Of a DNA stretch of 64,000 nucleotides, positions 59,189 to 64,000 are shown one piece after another. The stretch covers positions 1,240,001-1,304,000 of the forward strand of contig NZ_CP079863.1 in NCBI RefSeq assembly GCF_025263485.1, read 5' to 3'. Position 1 is the stretch's first letter, and the number at the start of each line of letters is the position of its first letter. Below the pieces are notes generated by a model, which saw nothing but the letters and a program-made list of their open reading frames with translations, had not been told where the DNA came from and made no database searches. The DNA comes from Mycobacterium sp. SMC-2. Lineage in GTDB: Bacteria > Actinomycetota > Actinomycetes > Mycobacteriales > Mycobacteriaceae. The position numbers and the translations under genes are program-made.

Positions 59189-60373
59189 TCAGCGGAAGGC
59201 GTCGCTGCCGGTGAACGCCTGCCCGAGGACAAGCTGGTGCATCTCGGGCGTGCCCTCGTAGGTGAGCACCGACTCCAGGTTGACCATGTGCCGGATGACG
59301 GGGTACTCCAGCGATATCCCGTTGCCGCCCAGGATGGTTCGAGCGGTCCGGCAGATCTTGATGGCCTCCCGGGTGTTGTTCAGCTTGCCGAAGCTGACCT
59401 GCTCGGGACGCAGCCCGACGCCGTCCTTGAGGCGGCCCAGGTGCAGCGACAGCAGCTGGCCCTTGTGCAGCTCGACCGCCATGTCGACGAGTTTCGCCTG
59501 GGTCAACTGGAATCCGGCGATCGGGCGCCCGAACTGGGTGCGCTGCGTGGCGTAGTCGAGCGCGGCCTGCCAGGCCGACCGCGCCGCACCCATCGAGCCC
59601 CAGATGATGCCGTAGCGCGCCTCGGACAGGCAGGACAGCGGCCCCCGCAGGCCGTTGGCCTCGGGCAGCATCGCGTCGGCGGGCAGCCGCACGTCGTCGA
59701 GCACCAGCTCGCTGGTGATCGAGGCCCGCAGCGACAGCTTGTGGTGAATGGTGTTGGCGGTGAATCCCGGTGTCCTGGTGGGCACTAGGAAGCCCCGAAT
59801 CCCCTCGTCGGTGGCGGCCCACACGACCGCGACGTGGGCGACCGAGCCGTTGGTGATCCACAGCTTGCGGCCGTTCAGCACCCAATCCGAACCGTCGCGC
59901 CGGGCGCGGGTCTTCATCGCGGCGGGATCGGACCCCACGTCGGGTTCGGTCAGCCCGAAACAGCCCAGCAGTTCGCCGGTGGCCATGCCGGGCAGCCACT
60001 CCTGCTTCTGCTCCTCGGACCCGAAGCTCCAGATCGCGAACATGGCCAGCGACCCCTGCACCGAGACCATCGACCGCAGGCCGGAGTCGGCGGCCTCCAG
60101 CTCCACGCAGGCCAGGCCGTAGTGCACGGCGGACGCCCCGCCGCACCCGTAGCCCTCCAGGTGCATGCCCAGCAGGCCGAGCTGGCCGAAGCCTTTGGCG
60201 AGTTCGCGCACCGGCAGGTCGCCGATCTCGAACCACTCCGCGACGTAGGGAAGGACATGCTCGGCGCAGAACTGGCGGACGGTGTCGCGGACCGCGAGCT
60301 CGTCGCTGGACAGTGAGGCGTCCAGGCCCAGGGGGTCATACCGGTCGAAGGCGGGAGGTTTCTGCGCGCTCAT
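59189..60373 (-). CDS. Acyl-CoA dehydrogenase, glutaryl-CoA dehydrogenase-like
   Basis: A 394-residue flavoenzyme. CFGLTEPDVGSDPAAMKTRA is the FAD/substrate loop, and RTILGGNGISLEYPVIRHMVNLESVLTYEGTPEM is the glutaryl-CoA dehydrogenase-type C-terminus, with the Glu base in YEGTPE. It should remove hydrogen (and possibly CO2) from an acyl-CoA such as glutaryl-CoA. It starts at the ATG for MSAQKPPAFDRYD, six bases after the SDR stop. Part of the SDR-dehydrogenase-TetR operon. Confidence 0.92.
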   Translation of the reverse strand: MSAQKPPAFDRYDPLGLDASLSSDELAVRDTVRQFCAEHVLPYVAEWFEIGDLPVRELAKGFGQLGLLGMHLEGYGCGGASAVHYGLACVELEAADSGLRSMVSVQGSLAMFAIWSFGSEEQKQEWLPGMATGELLGCFGLTEPDVGSDPAAMKTRARRDGSDWVLNGRKLWITNGSVAHVAVVWAATDEGIRGFLVPTRTPGFTANTIHHKLSLRASITSELVLDDVRLPADAMLPEANGLRGPLSCLSEARYGIIWGSMGAARSAWQAALDYATQRTQFGRPIAGFQLTQAKLVDMAVELHKGQLLSLHLGRLKDGVGLRPEQVSFGKLNNTREAIKICRTARTILGGNGISLEYPVIRHMVNLESVLTYEGTPEMHQLVLGQAFTGSDAFR

Positions 60374-60378
60374 AAGTC

Positions 60379-61125
60379 TCAGCCTGCCATCGTCAGGCCG
60401 CCGCTGACGCTGATCACCTGCCCGGTGATGAACGACGCGGCCGGCGAGGCGAAGAACAGCACGGGCGCGGCGACCTCCTCGGGCCGGGCCAGGCGGCGGA
60501 ACGGGATGGCCTTGACCAGCGCCTCTTTCAACTTCTCGGGTTGGGCGTGGAACAGCGGCGTGTCGGTCGGGCCGGGGCACACGCAGTTGACCGTGATCTG
60601 GTGGCGGGCCATCTCCCGGGCCAGCGACTTGGTCAGCGCGATCACCCCGCCCTTGGCGCCGGCGTAGATGGATTCCCCGGCGCTGCCGACGCGGCCCGCG
60701 TCACTGGCCACGTTGACCACGCGCCCGCCGCCGTGCGTCTCGATCAATCCCGGCAGGAACGCGGCGCAGACGTGCACCGGCCCCAGGTAGTTGATCGCCA
60801 CCACCTTGGCCGCGAATTCCGGTGTGGCGTTGAGGAATTGGTCGGTGCGATCCCAGCCGGCGGCGTTGACGACGATGTCGGGCACGCCGGCTTCGGCGTG
60901 CGTCGCGTCCCGCAGGGCGCCGACCCGGGCCGGGTCGGCGACGTCCACCGGCAGGGCGGTGATCAGCTGGGGGTGTTCCTTGGCGGTCGCCGCCGCCGCG
61001 GCCTCGTCCAGGTCGGCGGCGATTACCCGGTCGCTTTGCGCGGCGAAGCCCAGCGCTATCGCCCTGCCGATGCCCGACCCGGCGCCGGTCACCACCGCGA
61101 GGCGGCCCCTTGAATGTGCGTTCAT
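60379..61125 (-). CDS. Short-chain dehydrogenase/reductase
   Basis: A 248-residue SDR. The coenzyme motif is VVTGAGSGIGRAIALGFA and the active site is VNVASDAGRV with IYAGAKGGVIAL (Tyr/Lys). C-terminal SPAASFITGQVISVSGGLTMAG is typical of acyl or 3-hydroxyacyl dehydrogenases. ATG at 61125 (MNAHSRGRLA); a GTG at 61146 adds seven residues. It is the first gene of the operon, divergent from a small membrane protein gene. Confidence 0.92.
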   Translation of the reverse strand: MNAHSRGRLAVVTGAGSGIGRAIALGFAAQSDRVIAADLDEAAAAATAKEHPQLITALPVDVADPARVGALRDATHAEAGVPDIVVNAAGWDRTDQFLNATPEFAAKVVAINYLGPVHVCAAFLPGLIETHGGGRVVNVASDAGRVGSAGESIYAGAKGGVIALTKSLAREMARHQITVNCVCPGPTDTPLFHAQPEKLKEALVKAIPFRRLARPEEVAAPVLFFASPAASFITGQVISVSGGLTMAG

Positions 61126-61196
61126 TGCCGACGAACTTAGGTTCACCGCGGCGGCAGGGTCAAGGACAGCCCCGCCCGCCCGGGTAGTCTCGCGGC

Positions 61197-61559
61197 ATGC
61201 GGCGGGTGGTGTGGCTGGGCCTGGACGTCATCGGAGTGCTGGTGTTTTGCGCCGCCGGGCGGCGCAGCCACGACGAGGGACTCAACATCGCCGGCGTCGC
61301 CGCGACGGCGTGGCCGTTCCTCACCGGAACCGTCGTGGGGTGGCTGGCATCCCGCGCCTGGCGGCGTCCCACCGCGGTGGTGCCGACCGGGGTGGTCGTC
61401 TGGCTGTGCACCGTGGTCGTCGGCATGGTGTTGCGCAAGGCCAGTTCCGCCGGCGTGGCGGCCAGTTTCGTGGTGGTGGCGGCGTCGGTCACCGCGTTGT
61501 TGTTGCTCGGCTGGCGAGCGGCCGCCGGGCTGATGCTTCGGCGCCGGTCCGGCGTGTAG
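61197..61559 (+). CDS. DUF3054 family membrane protein
   Basis: A 120-residue protein with four hydrophobic helices (RRVVWLGLDVIGVLVFCAAG, then AWPFLTGTVVGWLASRAW, VVVWLCTVVVGMVL, ASFVVVAASVTALLLLGW). Family DUF3054, a small integral membrane protein of unknown role. Divergent from the SDR gene, and four bases before a methyltransferase gene. Confidence 0.85.
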   Translation: MRRVVWLGLDVIGVLVFCAAGRRSHDEGLNIAGVAATAWPFLTGTVVGWLASRAWRRPTAVVPTGVVVWLCTVVVGMVLRKASSAGVAASFVVVAASVTALLLLGWRAAAGLMLRRRSGV

Positions 61560-61563
61560 GACC

Positions 61564-62433
61564 ATGGCGGCGACCGTGGGCGTGCCGGTGACCGCGGCAT
61601 TGGGCGCCGTCGCGCGGGCCGTCGCCACCAACAAGGGGCAGCTGAACGACCCGTTCGCCGACCCGTTGGTGCGCGCGGCGGGGGTCAACCACTTCGTCCG
61701 TGTGCTCGACGACGATCGGTTCGCCGCCGAGGACACCGCCGGCCCGCGGTTCCTGGACATCTGCGCGGCGTACACCCGGTTCGTCGACGAGTTCGTCGCC
61801 GATGCCGGAAGGGCGGGTCTTCGCCAAGTGGTGATCCTGGTATCGGGTCTGGACGCCCGGCCGTACCGGCTGTGGTGGCCGCGGGGGACAACCGTTTACG
61901 AGATCGACCGGCCCGAGGTGCTCGACTTCAAAGCCGGGGTGCTGGGGGGCCTGGGTGCCGAACTCGCCGCGAGCCGGCGGGCGGTCGGTGTGGGCCTGCA
62001 TCAGGATTGGCCGGCCGCGCTGCGGCGGGTCGGGTTCGACGCGACCGTGCCCACGGTGTGGGTCGCAGAGCAGTTGCTGATCGGGTACCTGACGCCCGGC
62101 GTTCAGGACCGCTTGCTGCACGGGATCACCGCGCTGAGCGCCGCGGGCAGCCGGTTGGCCGCCGACCACATGCCGACCTGGACCCCGTTGCAGCTGGAGG
62201 CGGAGCGGTCGTTTGTCGAAGGCTGGCGCCAACACGGCCTGGATGTCGACCTGGCCAGCCTGACCCATGCGGGCCAATACCATTACGTCCCGGAGTATTT
62301 GGCGGCCCACGGCTGGCAGACGGTGCGGCGCAACGTCACCGACCTGCTTGCCGCCATGGGGCTGCCAGGCAGGCGGCGCCGCCCCAGCGGTAGCGAGTTC
62401 GTCCCGGAATACCTCACTGCGACGCGGGTTTAA
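61564..62433 (+). CDS. TIGR00027-type SAM-dependent methyltransferase
   Basis: A 289-residue protein of the mycobacterial TIGR00027 family of putative methyltransferases. Motifs are RFLDICAAYTRFVDEFVA, VVILVSGLDARPYRLWWP (AdoMet loop) and YEIDRPEVLDFKAG, with WVAEQLLIGYLTPGVQD after. The N-terminus is a little shorter than many relatives. It is 4 bp from the DUF3054 gene. Substrate unknown. Confidence 0.9.
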   Translation: MAATVGVPVTAALGAVARAVATNKGQLNDPFADPLVRAAGVNHFVRVLDDDRFAAEDTAGPRFLDICAAYTRFVDEFVADAGRAGLRQVVILVSGLDARPYRLWWPRGTTVYEIDRPEVLDFKAGVLGGLGAELAASRRAVGVGLHQDWPAALRRVGFDATVPTVWVAEQLLIGYLTPGVQDRLLHGITALSAAGSRLAADHMPTWTPLQLEAERSFVEGWRQHGLDVDLASLTHAGQYHYVPEYLAAHGWQTVRRNVTDLLAAMGLPGRRRRPSGSEFVPEYLTATRV

Positions 62434-62440
62434 AGGTTTG

Positions 62441-62938
62441 ATGTCCCAGTCAGTCCCCGGCGAAGAGCTCCGGTTCGTGTCGGCCACCCACAACGACCCG
62501 CTGGCGCAGCCGCTGCTGGCCGAACTGGCCGACGAGTACGCGCAGCGCTACGGCGGCACGCCGAGCACGCACCTGTCCTGGCTGCCCGTGCCGGAGGCCG
62601 AGTTGGCCGCGCCGGACGGCGGGCTGCTGATCGGTGTGCTGGACGGCGTGCCCGTCACCGGCGGCGCGTTTTGCCGTTACGACGCGCAGACCGCCGAGCT
62701 CAAACGGATCTGGACCGACCGCGCCTATCGGCGCCGCGGCTACGCGCGGGTCCTGCTCGCGGCCTTGGAGGCCGAGACCGCCGCGCGCGGGTACCGAAGG
62801 CTCTACCTGATCACCGGCAACCGGCAACCCGAGGCCGAGGCGCTGTACGACGCGACCGGGTACATCCGGGTGCCGGCCGACCCGCTGCCGTCCTGGGGGC
62901 CGTTCGTCCCGATCGCCTTCGAGAAATGGCTGGCATGA
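62441..62938 (+). CDS. GNAT acetyltransferase
   Basis: A 165-residue N-acetyltransferase. The acetyl-CoA loop is RAYRRRGYARVLLAALE, and the beta-strand LYLITGNRQPEAEALYDATGY precedes the end. Start ATG at 62441, after AGGTTTG. It follows the methyltransferase gene by seven bases. Substrate unknown. Confidence 0.9.
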   Translation: MSQSVPGEELRFVSATHNDPLAQPLLAELADEYAQRYGGTPSTHLSWLPVPEAELAAPDGGLLIGVLDGVPVTGGAFCRYDAQTAELKRIWTDRAYRRRGYARVLLAALEAETAARGYRRLYLITGNRQPEAEALYDATGYIRVPADPLPSWGPFVPIAFEKWLA

Positions 62939-62944
62939 CCGGTG

Positions 62945-63240
62945 ATGCCGCCGGTCGGGTCGACGCGGCACATCGGGCTGATTCCGGTGGCCACGGTCAC
63001 CCACGCCGAGCCCGTTAATAGTCTCCAAATCCATTGCGAGCCTCGACTTTCCCGTCACACGGCCGGGCTTGCTGGCAGCCGCGGGTGAGCACCGCCGCGC
63101 GCGAGGCGGCCCTGTTCGGCCGCCGCGACGTCTCCGGGACCCCCTTTGACGAGGCCGTCGAGTACGTCGAGGTGGTGCGCCGGTTGTGGGACAGCTGAGA
63201 GCACGACACGATCATCACGCGACGTGACCACCGGGCGACG
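62945..63240 (+). pseudogene. Decayed flavin-dependent (luciferase-like) monooxygenase
   Basis: Pieces of an NtaA/SnaA/DszA-type monooxygenase occur in more than one frame: IGLIPVATVTHAEP, IASLD, then WQPRVSTAAREAALFGRRD and FDEAVEYVEVVRRLWDS. The last matches the family's VxRLWDSWE, but the expected Trp codon is TGA at 63196-63198. Frame changes and early stops mean it is not functional. It is a remnant of a lost gene. Confidence 0.6.
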
Positions 63241-63433
63241 AAGAATCCCACGGCGCAAAACTTCTCGTCGCCACCAGCGGTTCTACGCAGTTGTTTGCGG
63301 GCCGCCCCCTGTCGAGCAAGGCGAGAACGGGGAAAGCGGGGCGTAGGTCACGTCCGATCAAGGCCCTTCGGCTCTAGGCGACCCGACCTGGAGCTGGGGA
63401 TTCTTGCCAAAAGACTAGATTGGAGACCGACCC
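63241..63433. other. Intergenic DNA before the ABC permease
   Basis: Together with the pseudogene, this fills the 495 bp gap after the GNAT gene. I see no supported gene here. The end has a plausible ribosome-binding site (TTGGAGA) before the GTG at 63434. Confidence 0.5.
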
Positions 63434-64000
63434 GTGCGGTATATCGGTGACTTGCACGAGCGGGCACGCACGCCCTTGCTGCTCACCGCATTGCGGGACA
63501 TACAGTGGCGACGGCGACGCTTCATCATCGCGGCCGTTGGCACCGGGATGGTATTCGCGATGACGCTCATCCTCACCGGGCTGACGCTCGGGTTCCGGGT
63601 CGAGGCCCAACGTGTGGTCGACTCGATCGGGGTTGACACCTACCTCATCAAGACGGGTGCAGTAGGTCCGTTCATGGGTTCATCGAGATTCCCGGAGGCC
63701 GAAACGCAGGCGGTCGTCCGGCTCCCGGGCTTCGAATCGGCGATCCCAGTCGTCTACGGCAACACGATCCTGCAAGATCGGCGCTCGCCGGAAAACCTGA
63801 ACGTCTACGGTCTGCCCGAGCATGGGCTGGGGATGCCCCCCATCGCGGCGGGGCGAGCACCGTCGAATCCCGATGAGGTTGCCATGTCGAACACGCTGGG
63901 GCGTTCCATTGGCGACGACGTCGAGGTGGGCTCGCAGGTGCTGCGGATCGTGGGGCTGGTCGACAAGTCGACCACGCTCGCCGGCCAACCCAACGCGTTT
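63434..64000 (+). CDS. ABC transporter permease, MacB/FtsX type, partial (runs off the right edge)
   Basis: The reading frame starts at GTG 63434 (VRYIGDLHERARTPLLLTALRDIQWRRRR) and is open to the window edge. One helix follows (FIIAAVGTGMVFAMTLILTG), then a large extracytoplasmic MacB_PCD-type domain (DTYLIKTGAVGPF, GRAPSNPDEVAMSNTLGRSIGDDVEVG). It looks like the glutamine-transport permease Rv0072, but that is from memory. The remaining membrane helices lie beyond the edge. Confidence 0.85.
   Translation, partial: MRYIGDLHERARTPLLLTALRDIQWRRRRFIIAAVGTGMVFAMTLILTGLTLGFRVEAQRVVDSIGVDTYLIKTGAVGPFMGSSRFPEAETQAVVRLPGFESAIPVVYGNTILQDRRSPENLNVYGLPEHGLGMPPIAAGRAPSNPDEVAMSNTLGRSIGDDVEVGSQVLRIVGLVDKSTTLAGQPNAF

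Overview
The window is high-GC DNA from a Mycobacterium, most likely a slow grower near the M. avium complex. Evidence: almost every core gene has a recognisable counterpart in the M. tuberculosis Rv0344c-Rv0392c stretch (dnaK-grpE-dnaJ1-hspR, clpB, ttfA, pyrE, the CO dehydrogenase operon, fba, purA, purT, metZ, ndhA). GTG starts and ATGA/GTGA stop-start overlaps are frequent. The species call is inference; Rv comparisons are from memory of that genome, not from a search.

Layout. (1) 1-8114: an Hsp70-like protein running off the left edge, a Pro/Thr-rich membrane protein, a lipoprotein, a molybdenum hydroxylase operon transcribed L-M-S with a divergent MocA-type cofactor gene, and an amino-acid permease. 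(2) 8365-12596: the HspR-controlled chaperone operon dnaK-grpE-dnaJ1-hspR with two HAIR operators. (3) 12684-21401: accessory region with an Lcp/MpaB-type oxygenase, a DUF5995 protein, a 1064-residue adenylyl cyclase/STAND ATPase, an aldose epimerase, a type II flavohaemoglobin, a TetR regulator with a 27-bp coding tandem repeat, and a DUF3060 protein. (4) 21447-30532: clpB with its own HAIR operator, LemA plus DUF2207, ttfA, an SDR, pyrE, a lipoprotein and a TrmH-type methyltransferase. (5) 30664-42713: a LysR regulator divergent from a complete form I CO dehydrogenase operon (XdhC, coxM, coxS, coxL, XdhC-YHS fusion, MoxR ATPase, CoxG, CoxE), running into a GH76 hydrolase and a fused A-B succinyl-CoA:3-ketoacid CoA-transferase. 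(6) 42734-56055: DedA, fba, a CDF transporter, an M50 protease, purA, purT, a rhodanese, metZ and type II NADH dehydrogenase. (7) 56071-64000: secreted proteins, an acyl-CoA dehydrogenase/SDR/TetR catabolic operon, a TIGR00027-type methyltransferase, a GNAT, a decayed flavin monooxygenase and the start of an ABC permease.

How the genes fit together. The form I CoxL carries the diagnostic AYACSFR loop and sits with every maturation gene expected for a Mo-Cu CO dehydrogenase, so this operon should oxidise CO. The second hydroxylase operon at the left has AYRGPW at the same position and no CoxD/E/G, so it should be a different molybdenum hydroxylase. The only MocA-type cofactor gene lies beside that second operon, and may serve both. 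dnaK and clpB both carry HspR (HAIR) operators and hspR is inside the window, forming one heat-shock regulon.

Architecture. Relative to the remembered M. tuberculosis order, the block from clpB to the purA/thioesterase pair (about 12.6-51.7 kb) is inverted between hspR and purT. Two related intergenic hairpins (8219-8308 and 30548-30637) are members of one repeat family. No tRNA, rRNA, CRISPR array or insertion sequence was seen.
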